Below, piece by piece: positions 38,690-50,640 of a DNA stretch of 64,000 nt. How positions within the stretch are numbered: the stretch's first letter is position 1; every line of letters starts with the position of its first letter. The DNA comes from Brachypodium distachyon (Eukaryota > Streptophyta > Magnoliopsida > Poales > Poaceae), in contig NC_016132.3 in assembly GCF_000005505.3 (NCBI RefSeq), positions 17,412,501-17,476,500 of the forward strand. The letters are read 5' to 3'. The position numbers and the translations under genes were made by a program. The notes beneath the pieces were generated by a model. That model saw only the letters and a program-made list of their open reading frames with translations. It had not been told where the DNA came from and did not search any database.

Positions 38690-40923
38690 TTAGTTTTTCT
38701 CCAAAGTAATGTGTATTAACTAATCAATTCCATTTGCAAGTTGTTTTGTTCAAATTGTTGTTGCTGATTATTCAGTGCAATCCAATCTTGAATAATTGGC
38801 ACTCTTCAGACCCGCATCACTCCTGCCAGGCTACTTCATTTCAGTTTACCTACCACGGCATCAATGCATGGCACAACCGGGTTTCAGTTTCTCTCCATCA
38901 CATGTCAGTGTTTTGGAGGTTTACAACTACTGATCATCAGTAACTTTTCATATATTGTCGACGGTGCAGGTCACCAGGAGTAGTAGAGACAAAGAGTAGC
39001 ATTTCCATCTCTGATCTCAGCACTTATTCCTGTTGATTATTCTGATCTTTTTGCTGGAGAACCTTGGAATCAAGGGACTGGCATTGCTTGTTTCAGGTAC
39101 TCAACTTGACACAGAAGCCAAGTTAATTTGTCTCTGATGTTATTGTCCCGCCCGACAACAGTTACCAGCAGGTGCGAACCCACATGCTTCCTTCCATGGA
39201 GGATCAGTCATCCGCTTATGACTGAACTGAAATATGAGTCTGCCAGGGTTTTGAAAAACGAAAAGAAAAAGGAAAATCAAATTATTATTGGGTTCCTCCC
39301 CTGATGAACCATTGTGATAGTACAATTTAAATAAGTAATAAAATACATGATGTTAGCTAATAGCTAGTGAAAATTGTAGATTGACTTTTTGCACTCAGTT
39401 CCAATTCATGGATCCTTAGGGATAATTACTGACATTGCCTTTTCCTAAATAATCATGTATCTCATTAAGCTTTGCATTACACATGTAATGATTGGTGTGT
39501 CAGAACTGGACAAAAAATGATTTGCAACAAACCTTATCCAAATGCTTGAGGAAATGTGTTAGTTATGCATTGATTGGCTTTGGGCCATCAGACATCATAG
39601 TGAAAAGGAAACTAGTTTTGTTTAGTTTATCCAATTATTGATACTCCTAGATTGTGTCTGGATTTGTGTACTGACCAAACATTTGGAAAGAGAGTATATC
39701 GATATGCATATGACCCACCACGTTGAACACGGGTGCCAAAAGTATTTTGTTGGTATGCCCTTTTTTTTTGCGAAGGGTATGCCCAAATTGTTGCAGCAGT
39801 AGGTATTGGTTAGCTCATCTATTTTGTTCCTGAACACGGGGTAAACATAAGCTGATGGCAAACTTTTCAAAACTTTCCGTTTCTTTAGACACCACGTGGG
39901 AACCGTGATCACACAGTCCATTCTGGGTACATATTTGGACAAACTAGTAAGTAAAAAATCAGATAGCAGTCAAGAATATTTCAGACATCCTTGTTTGTGA
40001 TTAAGATTTTAAGGGTCTCCTTCATTCAAAATACTTCTGAAGGATTATATTTTTGGAATATTTCCTGCACGGAGCGGTTGATTCATAGAATTTCAAACAG
40101 TATAATTTTTTCTCAGAATTGATTTGCACTAGATTTTCATCCATTTCAACCGCTTGGAAAGTGCCGATTTTCCTGTGCAAAATCAAACTTCCTTCCGACT
40201 TAAGTATTCAAACAAAATTGATATTGGTATTGGGTGGGTTTATGTCACACATTTACACGGTATTGATATTGCTGCGAGATCAGTTAACTTTCACTGTAGA
40301 AACGATATTAAGGAGGACTGCACATGAAACTTTATTCAGGTTGAAAAGGAAGTCATCATATATTTGTAACCCCTCACATAGACTCAACAGTCTTATTAGT
40401 CATCAGCATAAACCTTCACTATCTCTACCACGGAAACTTGCAAATTCATGGTTTCTGAAACTTCAAACTAACCCCTCACCATGCTTACCAATGCGCACCA
40501 TGAATCTATCACGAGTACGATGTACTAGGACTCGAGGAGAGAACTCCGGGCACTATCAATCTATCATGAGTATGATGTACGGCTTGGGGACGTCAATTTT
40601 AAAGCGAGATTGCACTTTCTTGTGATTCTGCTGCATCATGACGAGATGATGAATCTTGTTAAGTACGCTTGTCATGCAGCAGAACATATAGTAGTAGGCT
40701 AGTGGTACTCCTGCAGCTATTTGGAGTTTGAACTAAAACAACGACAACAATTTAGGATCGGAGGTTGTACAATTTAAACAACTAGACTGACTGGTATGCA
40801 AGCAACCAGGAACAACGGGGCTTGTACAATTTAACAACTAGACTGACTGTTATGCAAGCAACCAGGAACAACGGGGCGAGCGGCCAGTAAAGGACGACGA
40901 CCGTAAGCAGCACGAGAGCGCAA
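38690..40923. other. Inter-OMT region of block A
   Basis: Non-coding. Collinear with block B from 52700 to 55470, apart from block-B-only insertions. Frames at 39622-39942 and 40119-40625 have no domains. Two diverged tandem copies of ACAATTTAACAACTAGACTGACTG lie at about 40768-40870. Confidence 0.6.
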
Positions 40924-41316
40924 ATGGAGGTCGCCGGCGAGGAGGGCGAGGAGCTGACAATGAGCACGAAGGAGATGCTCTAGGGACACACCAAGCTCTG
41001 CACTGCATCCACGCCTTCGCCTCCGTCAGGTCCATGGCGCTCAAAGGCCCCGTGGAGCTCGGCATCCCGGCCAGGCGCCATCCCCCGCAATGGCGGTGGC
41101 GTGCGACCCGAACCTTGCAGCGCCCTTCTTCGGCATGAGTGCGTGGTTCCTCGCGGTGGACGACGATCTGCGAAGCCCGGCGCGCCCGTCCATCTGTCGT
41201 GCGGACCTCTGGGACATGGCAGCCCGAGCACCGTGCTGAGCAAGGCGATCGGCAACGGCATGGACTCCGGCAGCCGCCCACGCGCAAAAGGTGTTCGACG
41301 GGCTGAGTTCGCTGGT
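40924..41316 (+). pseudogene. Deleted OMT pseudogene (block A partner of OMT3)
   Basis: Matches the intact OMT at 55475 in pieces: a start MEVAGEEGEELTM, then a TAG within 20 codons. Next comes the segment around FASVRSMALK, a jump (internal deletion of roughly 230 bases) to CDPNLAAPFFGMSAWFL, further short losses near RADLWDMAAR, and an end inside the segment before the SAM motif. The whole methyltransferase domain is missing. Stops, deletions and frameshifts leave no chance of a working enzyme. Confidence 0.9.
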
Positions 41317-41391
41317 ATCAATATTTCTTAAGTTACACAGAGCTTCCTCCGTTCCATAATTCTTGTCGAAACTATCAAATTTACCAAATTA

Positions 41392-41909
41392 TGGTTGGAT
41401 TTGTAGCTTCCCTTTAAAGCTTAGAAACTTAATTTCTGTTGGTGTGAGTGCTTTATGCTGGACTATTTGGAGAACACGGAATGATGCTTGTTTTAAGTTT
41501 ACTTATCCTAGAGACCCTGCTAATCTGGTCTTTATTTTCTGTTATTGGTTGAAGTACTGGGCGATTATGCAGAGAACTGAGGCGAGGGAGATTCTGGAGC
41601 TGGGTGTGCAGATGGTACAACTTGTGGTGTCGGAGATACTACACCCACGGCATGGTGCCCATGGTTGGAGTCTTTTTCAGAGGAGAATTGACTGCTGATT
41701 GAGATCTTTTCTTTAATAGTAGACAATGTGTTCAAGGAGTTGGTTAATTCTGGGTTTTGTGATGTTTCGAAGAGCAGATTGGAGGTCTGCTTCTTCAGTT
41801 ATTTCTGTAACCCTTGGTGGGAAACCTAAACCTGCTTTTTTATCTTTTGAATTCTGTACTAACTGATTTCATTAATGAAATCGGGGGCCTGGCTCCTCCT
41901 AAAGAAAAA
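41392..41909 (+). mobile_element. 5'-truncated LINE 3' end with target duplication
   Basis: A 518-bp insert flanked by TACCAAATTA (41382-41391 and 41910-41919). A frame up to 41698 encodes SALCWTIWRTRNDACF, typical of the C-terminal zf-RVT part of plant LINE reverse-transcriptase polyproteins. The end is A-rich (AAAGAAAAA). The 5' truncation, A-rich tail and 10-bp target duplication are standard target-primed reverse transcription marks. It lies between OMT blocks A and B. Confidence 0.88.
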
Positions 41910-42399
41910 TACCAAATTAGTTGTTGTGGTTATATGTTCTCAGACTTCTCGTCCTCTTGCTAACTCGGTAGGCTAGAGGAGTTTGAGGATATGCTGCACG
42001 TAAGAAAGTCGTAAAATATGTTTTAGAAAGGGCCCTTCTAAGTTCTAACAAATCATGTTTTAATAAACAACAAATATCTGTGGCCAAGAGGTCCAACAAT
42101 CATGTTATACCTATAACACAATGATAATGAGCACCCCAAATCTGCACAAAATTGGCTAAAATTTAGCATTGCACAGGCATATAATACCGCTGTATCTCGG
42201 TATCTTTTTCTTTTATTTAAAGAACGCTTGCTAACATATGTTGCGTTAAAAATCATCGAACTTAAATAAAAGTAGACAAAATATTATTGCGCAAAATAAG
42301 AGAATGGACTAGATGGATACGGGCCCATAGTAGGCCCATATTTTGCCCTGCGTCAGTATAGTTGGGCCGGACTCGCTGGACTGCGTCAAAAACTTAGGA

Positions 42400-43177
42400 T
42401 TTTGAGGTAGAGCACCGTCCGGATTCATCGGTTCCCCTCACCTCCTGTCGCCAGCTTGGTGCTGCGAGGTGGGAGGAATTTCGGGTACTCCTGAGTGTTT
42501 TCAGAAGTTTTTAGTATTACGAGTCTTGCGATCTTCATCGGCAATGCTACGGCGGAGGGTGCGATGCCGTCGAGAATAAAAGTACTCTGGTTCTTTCTCT
42601 GCTGCGGCGGTGCCTTATTGCGCAGTGTCACGGAGCCAGAGAGTTTTACTCACCGCGGATTCGATCTGTCCGATCACATGGATTTTGAGTTGATGTCCTC
42701 GCAGATCTCTTCATACGGATTTGATGAGTTTTTGTCAGTGTGTCATGATGCTTTTGTTGGTTTGATCTTTTGTGACTTTGGAGTCTTTCTCTGGCATTTT
42801 CGTGAAGATCATATGGTCCGACGACCTGCACCTCTAGGGGATCATCCCCGGCCCAAGTACGTTCAACGCTCACAGCTTCTTATCTTTTTAGATGAGCGAC
42901 TCAAGGGGCTTTCCGAAACCTTTGAAGATAATCAAGTTCGTGCAGGGGTATGAGTGACAATGTTACCGCTCCGGTCTAATTACAGTTCTTTTGCTGAAGT
43001 CTGGAGAGTATTTCGTGTTGCAAAGGTTAATGCCACGAAGAATATGCTTTCGAGAAATTTTATTGTAATTCTTAGTCATAGATGTTACTTTGTAGTTTCT
43101 TGTGTTTATGATCCGAAGCACCGTACCTGTAGTGGTTTTCGTTTGAATAAAGTCACGGGAGATTTAAAAAAAAAACA
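42400..43177 (+). mobile_element. Poly-A retroposon-like repeat
   Basis: Ends GGGAGATTTAAAAAAAAAAC, and block A lacks this segment. A second diverged copy lies at about 58740-59350 (shared: GATTTGATGAGTTTTTGTCAG, TACGTTCAACGCTCA). A frame at 42495-42953 (152 aa) is not recognised and is not kept open in the second copy. No clear target duplication; the left edge is approximate. Could be a LINE or SINE 3' part or a processed transcript. Confidence 0.6.
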
Positions 43178-45163
43178 TGGCAGCAGCCACAGGCCCCAGT
43201 CACGCAGCCCACCGCTCGTCCGTTCGCCGTGAGGCCCGTGAGAAACGAGCTTGCCACCTCGCCGTCGCGGCGGGTCTGTGCGCCGCCGAGATCGAGGCGT
43301 AAACATGAGGCTGCTCGTGGTCGCGCCACCGTTCGCACCGGTCGGCCTGTGCGCGGCTGCTGCCGTGCCGCGGCGGAGGAGCTGCCACTCCAACCCGGCG
43401 GACTCCTGCACCTAGGGCCAGGGCGTTTCACAGTAAGCGCGCTTGTCTGTTTCTACCTTGTGCCGCTGCAGATTTTATTTTAGCGGCGTTGCATTAGTGG
43501 ACATGGTCATCCTAGTCCGACTCCCTCACCATGTGTCCTGAATTTCAGTTTAGTTCATAAACCTTTATCGTGTGTTCATAAACCACAAACAGGTTGTTTT
43601 GAAATTTACGGCGTGGATGACTGGACATTTGTTCACCCTATTCCTACTGTCTCACCGTATGTTCATAAACAGATTGTTTTGATTTTGCCGGGCGTGGATG
43701 AGTGGACATTTATTCACCAGTCCTACTGTCTGAAATCTGAACAAGTGTAGTTTCAGGTGAAATCGTTGGCTGTAGCTCATTTCTTGAATAGTCTTCTGTA
43801 CGCAGCGTTAAAATAAGCGTGCTATATGCGCTTGTTTACGACTCCTGCCTGACGCTCCATATGGGGGCAATTTTCAAAAATTGCCTATAAGCTGGATATT
43901 TTTTTACTGAATTGGACGCCATGTCCATTCTATGTCAAAATGGTCACTCAAATCTACTGCTATGTGCATGTACAAAACTAATGAATCACCCAAATTCGAG
44001 TCAGGTTTGGCACCTCTCTCCATGTGAGTAACGCTGTTATCGAGGTTAATTTACAAAGAGCAAACTGTAGCGCTGCCCAACAGGCAAGATGTAGACAGCG
44101 TTGATGTCACAGCTACAAATTCTGTTAGAAAGTATTTTATATTTGGGGTGTGAGAATCGTGTGTTGACCATGTGATAAGACAGCAGTGTATTTCCTGAAT
44201 TTAAATTATTGTTGCAGAATTAACCTATTTCTTAAGGTGTGGAATTTGGTACATTTTCCAGAGATAAATTTTCCTGCCAATTCCTTATCTTTTCTGTTTT
44301 CAAGTATAGATGTTTACAAACATCCTTTGCAGAAGTATGTCAAGAGTAGGATATGATATTGAAACGTTTGAAAAAGGAGTGGAGGCAAACATCAAAATTC
44401 TCTCTGCACCAACATTCTGTCAGTAAACATCTTTTTTTTTAGAATTCAACGGTCAATTTTTTTTTTTGAAATCAATAGGCAATAATTTTATTATGTTCTA
44501 CACTGATTTTGCCTGCGATGTAGTGTATATTATCACTGTAAAAAATGCATAATTAAGTTTATCTTATGTCTTATCATCCGTACAAAACTTATTGCACAAG
44601 GCCCTACCTTGTGCCTAACAAGGTTTAATTTGTGTATATATAGATCAACCGGCATGCGTCCAATGCACCACAACCAAACAAAGCTCAAGAAAAATGGCAC
44701 CCACCGCTACTACATAACCGGTTATCAGTAACGGTCGGGACCGTCGTTACTAACTTCGTGTTACTGATGATACCCATCATCAGTAACGGTCTCTGATGTA
44801 TATATACATCAGTGGCGGTCGCTCCTTCCTGACCGTTACTGATGTATATATCATCAGTAACGGTCGCGTCTCCCCATCACTGTCGGTCGATCGACCGACA
44901 CTGATACATTTTCGGTATTTAAAATAATAATTAAAATCACAGTAAATACACAGAAATACACAACAAATTATATACAGCACAACAAATTATGTACAGAATG
45001 TATCTCATCACAGAAAAATACATATCACATCACATCACATCATTTAAAGCATACAATTGTATATAAGCCGCATCATATAAAGAATACAAATGTATCTCAC
45101 TTCACGACATTGATTACAAAGTGTCAAAATTCCATAAAAACATAATTACAAAGTGTCAAAATT

Positions 45164-48100
45164 TCATAGAAGCATATAAAAAATACAAATGAATCTATTG
45201 TCGTGGGTGAACCCTAGACAGACTTGTTCCACGCGTTCAAAGAAGTCCCCACTAGGCTTGATGACCTCATTGTTTATGAGATGGGCGAACTCCCTTTGAA
45301 TGCTATACATGACCCATTTAGGTCGGTGTCCCATTGTCATTCGGGGCCGCCAGTACTCTTCCATCGCCGCGACTAACCCCTTCCACTCAGGCTTGAACAT
45401 GCTGGCATTCTCCATAAGGATGTGACAGCAGTAGTAGCCACAGAACACACTGCCGGGCGGCTGTTGCTGGCAAGAGAACATGTGGTTGTGGTGAGACTCA
45501 TCTTTATAGCCTTTACCAGCTAGTTTTCCCTTGGTCGCCACTTTCCAGGCAGTGTTAATGAGTGATTTGATGGGTTTCCAGAACCTATCTCGAACACCCT
45601 TCTTCGGAAGCAGTGAATTGAAGTAGTACACCGCGGACCAAGGCAAACAAATGAGTAGTGTCACCTAATGGTCTCTGTTTTCAAAAGAAACAAATTTTAG
45701 TATCTAAGGATGTATAAGAAAGACTGAATTAGAAAAAACAAACGGTTCGATATATAAAATTGAATTTACTCCAAATTAAGGAAGAAGAGGATGAAGTCGT
45801 CGTCCGCGTATTTCTCGAGACATGCCACCAAATATTTAGATGCCATGGTTCTTGAGGCATCCTTTTCAGGCTCAAGACCGATGTCACCGTAGTTGAACAT
45901 CGCGGGGTCTAGAATGGCTACTTTTTTGACCTCCAATCGCCGCAGTTCTCTTATTTGGTAGGCTGACCACAGCCTTAAGAGGTTGATATCAAGCTTTTGG
46001 CGGTTGAAGAGGTGGAACAGTTCGTTGAACTCCACACCAAAGGTGATAGGATGTTCCTGAATGCTCCCAGTTTCTTGGTCAAAGAAGCCATAGTCTCGTG
46101 GGATTCTAACATTGATCTGTTGGGCATGCTGTTCAGAACCAGCTGATGCTTGCATGTAGAACTAATGAAGCTCTTGCATCTCTCTGGACATGGCACGCAG
46201 GGAATCTTCGGTGACCATCGGTCTTCCAGGATAGTAAAGAAGCACCCGGTCGAACTCCCTAGCCACGAAATAGGATCCGTCTTCGAATCTCTGGCCTTGA
46301 TATGGGTTCTTGATGAGAATGTCAGGCCTATTGTCCTCCCAGACTCCAGTTATGTCAGGCACATGGTGCATCTCATCTTGAGTGACAGTGGAGGACTCCT
46401 TGATGGTCTTGCCGTCGCGCCCCCTCTTTTTATGCCTCCTCTTACTGTCCCATGCCTTCTGCTCCTCTGCCTTGTACTTGTCATCGATCTTGCGGCCACC
46501 CATGGACTCAGCGGCACCCAAGAGAGAGAAGGTGGGAGGGACACTTCCAGTCTGTGCCGACCCTGTGGTCTGGCTATCTTTGAGCTGTGCAGGCATCGAC
46601 ATTGCCCGCTCTTCATCTCCGCCGGCATCTACAGGAGGAAGTATCCTAGGGGAAAGGCCGAGCGGCGAATGAGAAGTACCTTTCTGGACGGAGGGAGATA
46701 GAGTCATAGAGGGCCGACATTGGTTGTAGAGGGATACCAAGCTCCTAGGCCACATCGATGGTCGTCGACGACAGAGTCCACCATCACACTCACTTGTGCG
46801 TCGTTCATGAGAATGCCGTGCACCAGTGGCGGTGATTGTCTGGGCATCAGGCGGCCAATGGCGCCTACAGGCTTCCCAGGCTTGTCAACGTGGATACGAC
46901 ATTTCACCTGTGCCTGCGCGTAACAAGAAGAAGGCATATGTGTGTAAGATCTTTATTCATGAAGGTAAGGATTGAAAAAGAGTTTGAAAAGATTGCTTAC
47001 AAGGATGTTGTCACTCGGACCCTGATCATTATCCCGGCTGCCCTCGCTTGGGGATGGTTGGCTAGCGGGGGGGTTGTCCATGCTAGGAGCCGGGCTGTAA
47101 CCTAGGGTGTAGGTTTCTTCGTCCTCCATACGTGTGTCAGAGGCGGCACTGCTCTTCAGCGGGGTGCTCTTTCGCGGGGGAAGAGGAGGAAGAGGAGGAA
47201 GGAGGTTCCTCAAACCTTCCACTCCTCCCCCGAGTTTGGCGCCAAGGGCGGGGTGGTCTTTGGCGAATGCCGACACCAAATGACGGACGGCTTGCACTGC
47301 ATATTCCCACGACACCTCTTGAGACACGATAGATGCCTGCTCTCGCGCCTCCGCCTTAGCTTGTTCTATTATCTCAGAAGAAGCGGGGAGCTTTTTCTGG
47401 ACCTTGCTTCGCTTCGGAGCAGGCAGGAAATAATCATCCCAGCAGGCCCCTTCGCCTTCTCCTAGAACACGGCCCGTGTGCTCCGCCTTTTGCAAGCCGG
47501 CGGTCACAGCCGACTCCCACCTCTTGCTCTGCACGGAGTTGTCGGAGGTTTCTGACCTCTTGCTCTCCTCTCATTTGTGGGCATTTTCCTGTTATCATAT
47601 AAGACAGGATGTGAGTCTATATGTATCAGGAGTGTCATAATTAACGCCGAAAGCAACTAAATGCACGTGAACCTTTACCGTAAATTTTTTAACAAGTGGC
47701 TGCATTGGCTCAATGCCCACCCACTGCTCGGGTGTCATGTGCTGACGTGCATATTCTCTAGCACATTGGTCCTCCAGCATGTCATGCACTGGAGGCACCC
47801 TGCCTGCCGCCTCGAGAATTCGGTCCTGGTTGTGTCATACATTCTTCTTGCCCTCTTTCCCTGCACTCCCTAGCCTGTGGTTCAAGGGCTTCCTTAAGCG
47901 CAGCGCCCTCATGCATTCACTCTTCACAATGAAGGCATGGTCAGACGATTTCTTTTTGAACTTTTCCCATTCGGCCTCATCAGTTACCGACGGCCATTTC
48001 CTCTTGATGATCTCGCACGGTTTGTCCATCCACCTTCTAGCGGTGGTTTTCCAATTAGCAAGTCCGCTCCCATCACTTCTTCTTTTCCCTCTTCTTTTCC

Positions 48101-48194
48101 TCGTTAATATCGTGCGTTCCGCTTCTTCGTCATCTGCGGCGGTCGTCGGATCATGGAAACCTTCATAGTCTTCTTGTGAAGTAACTCCGTCCAC
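45164..48194 (-). pseudogene. CACTA second gene with Ulp1-like (C48) protease domain
   Basis: Frames at 48194-47835, 47798-47595, 47534-46953, 46755-46162, 46155-45766 and 45664-45164 look like exons of one gene. The last two contain a Ulp1/C48-type protease core: FNSLLPKKGVRD, then CQQQPPGSVFCGYYCCHIL holding the Gln and Cys of the active site. The His-Trp position reads His-stop (TAG at about 45665), so this domain is broken unless spliced differently. The upstream part (KRKWPSVTDEAEWEKFKKKS) is the plant-transposase second-gene type found in grass CACTA elements. Exon joins were not resolved. Confidence 0.75.
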
Positions 48195-48279
48195 TCCAAC
48201 AATGCTTCTTTTCCCTCTACTTACTACGACGCGGCCTTTATTTGCCGGGTTGTCTATGTAGAATACCTGCTTGCATTGT

Positions 48280-50640
48280 TTAATAAAGAACCATGGTTCC
48301 TCTCTTGCCGTTGTTATGCAGGAACGAGGGCCCTAGGGACAGGATCTCATCACATATGTGGATCATTAGATGGACCAAGATATCGAAGAAAGATGGAGGG
48401 AAGAACATCTCGAGCTCGCACAGAATCTGTATCATACTATCCTTCAGTATCTGGCATCGTCTAACGGTGATTGACTTCTGCGAGATGCTGTCAAAGAAAT
48501 CAGAAAGCTTCATGATTGTCTCCCTTATGTGCGGCTCCATGATAACTCTGATTGCGACTGGAAGTAACTGAGTGAGTATGACATGGTTGTCGTGAGACTT
48601 CATGCCAGATAGCTTGTGACTCTTCATGTCAACTAGATGATTGATGCTCGACGAGTAGTTCGATGGGACTTTAATGCCCTACAGGCACTGGCACATCCTA
48701 TGCAACTCGTCTTTGTACGGGTTGTAACATGCAAGACGACACCGCGTGGTCACCGTCACGAAACCATTCTTGTCGGCTGCCAACACTTGATCTTTGCCCC
48801 ACAACTCTTTCCTGATAGACATGAGCTCCAGGTCCTTCCGTGCGTTGGGTCCATCTTTCGTCTTCTCTGGAATGTTCATCAGCAACCCCAGCACGTTGTC
48901 GCATACATTTTTCTCCACGTGCATGACATCTATGCTGTGGTGGCATTCTAAATGACCTCCTTTTCCACACGACGCCTTCAGATTCCTTATATTTCTTCGC
49001 AGCAATCTTTCCGAGGACAACCTCAAGATCGTTCACAATTTCGAGGATTTGCATACCAGACTTCTCCTTCGGGGCTGTCCCGTGCTCCGTCTTCCCATTG
49101 AACCTTTCCTTGTCATCCCTCCAAGGGTCTTTAGCATCCAACAATTTTCGGTGGCCCATGTACAAAATTTTGGATGAAGCGGGCAACTTCTCCGATGTCG
49201 TGTTTTCCCCGCACTTTGTACAGGCCTTGTACCCATGTGTCACCTGGCATGAAATATTTCCATTTGCGGGGTAGTCATGCACGCAGGTCAGAAGCGCTGC
49301 TCTCATCGTGAAATACTCCCTCCTGTTTGCGTCCCAAACCACTCTGCCAGGGTTCCAAAGCTGCTTCAGCTCATCCTTAACTAGCTGCAGATAAATATTT
49401 AGGTCAGCTCCCGACTGCTTTGGACCCTGTATGAGCATGCACATGTGGATGTACTTTCTCTTCATGATTAACCATGGAGGAAGGTTGTAGACAAACAAGA
49501 TCACTGGCCATGTGCTGTGCTTGTTGTTCATGTTTCCGAAAGGATTTATCCCGTCAGTGCTGAGACCGAGCCTCAGGTTTCTGGGCTCTGCCCCAAATTC
49601 TGGAAATGCCATGTCGAAGTTCCTCCACTGAGTCCCATCGGCAGGGTGTCTTAGGACCCTAGCTTCCTCCACACGGTAGTGCCCGTCAGAATCGAATGCA
49701 GCCTACGCCGGATCGTGATAGACGAGATACCTCGCATCCTTAACGTTCTACATCCAACGGTTAACTCGGCCACCTGTCGTAAGATACCAGACAGTCTTTG
49801 CTGGCCTGCCCTTCATCACTTCTTCCCCATCGTCTTCGCCAGCTCTGGCGTTTTTCTTCTTGTATCTCGATGCACCGCATATGTGGCAGCTCTCATGGTT
49901 CTCGTACTCTCCAATGTATACCATGCAGTCGTTTGGACATGAATGATGTTTCACGCAATCCAATCCGAGCGGCCATGTAATGTTCTTCGCCACGTATGTG
50001 CTCTTGGGCAACTTATTTGGCTGTGGAAAAACCGAAGCAAGGTAACTCAACAAGCCCGTGAAGCCCTTGTCTGACCAGCATGATGCTGCCTTCAGCCTCA
50101 AAAGTTCGAGCGTCACTTCGAGCATGTTGTTTTCTTCGCCAGCTCCATCATACAAGGGTGTGTTTGCCTCCTCCAACAATTTTTTGAACTGAGCAGACTT
50201 TGCCTCATCTTCGGGGTCCTCCAGCTGGTCCCGTAGGTACGGGTCATCTAGCATTTCGGCAATCCTGCCACGTGGAGCTACTTCACCTTCCACATTAGCC
50301 TCCTCATCGATCCTTGTTTCTTCCTCGGAATCATTCGCCAGATCATACCGCAGGACATCATCATTTTCGCTACCGCTACCGACATCAACCGCATCCTCCC
50401 CCGTGACAAGTCCAGCGAGAATAACCATCGAGAAAACCCGATGCCAGCACGTGCATCTGAACATCTTCAGGCTTCATCATGCATGTGTTTCCACATTTGC
50501 GACATGGGCAACGCATCATCAAAAGTCCTTTTCGTTCCATATCACCTTGCGCGACTCCAAAAAAGACCGTCCATTCGGTTATCCATCAAGCATTGACTCT
50601 TTTCTTGGCGTACATCCAAGAACGATCCTTCGATCTACAA
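48280..50640 (-). pseudogene. CACTA TNP2-like transposase, multiply broken
   Basis: An N-terminal transposase-associated segment (RSWMYAKKRV near 50610, CPCRKCGNTCMM near 50500) is followed by TNP2 blocks: LPKSTYVAKNITWPLGLDCV, HPADGTQWRNFDMAFPEFG, LGLSTDGINPFG, CVHDYPANGNISCQ, HHSIDVMHVEKNVCDNVLGL, then a DUF4218-like end (QLLPVAIRVIMEPHIRETI, CELEMFFPPSFFDILVHLM). Damage: a one-base G-run change near 50410, two in-frame TAGs between 49748 and 49672, a frameshift near 48970, and an in-frame TAG between 48679 and 48627. Confidence 0.9.

Larger units (their letters stand above)
34928..41320. repeat. OMT block A of a tandem segmental duplication
   Basis: Collinear with block B (42268-56150): leader (GGGCCCATAGTAGGCCCAT), GC island, OMT with intron, downstream region (CTGATCTCAGCACTT ... 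GCTTGTTTCAGGTACTCAAC), then a second OMT with its upstream DNA (ACACCACGTGGGAACCGTGA). In A the first OMT is intact and the second is a deleted relic. Confidence 0.9.

Noticed and set aside
38456..38690. CRISPR-like array from the repeat downstream of OMT1
   Set aside because: Only two adjacent copies of a 106-bp unit with no spacers, in a plant genome.
42495..42953. 152-aa frame in the retroposon-like repeat as a possible gene
   Set aside because: Not conserved as an open frame in the 58.7-kb copy and no recognised domain.
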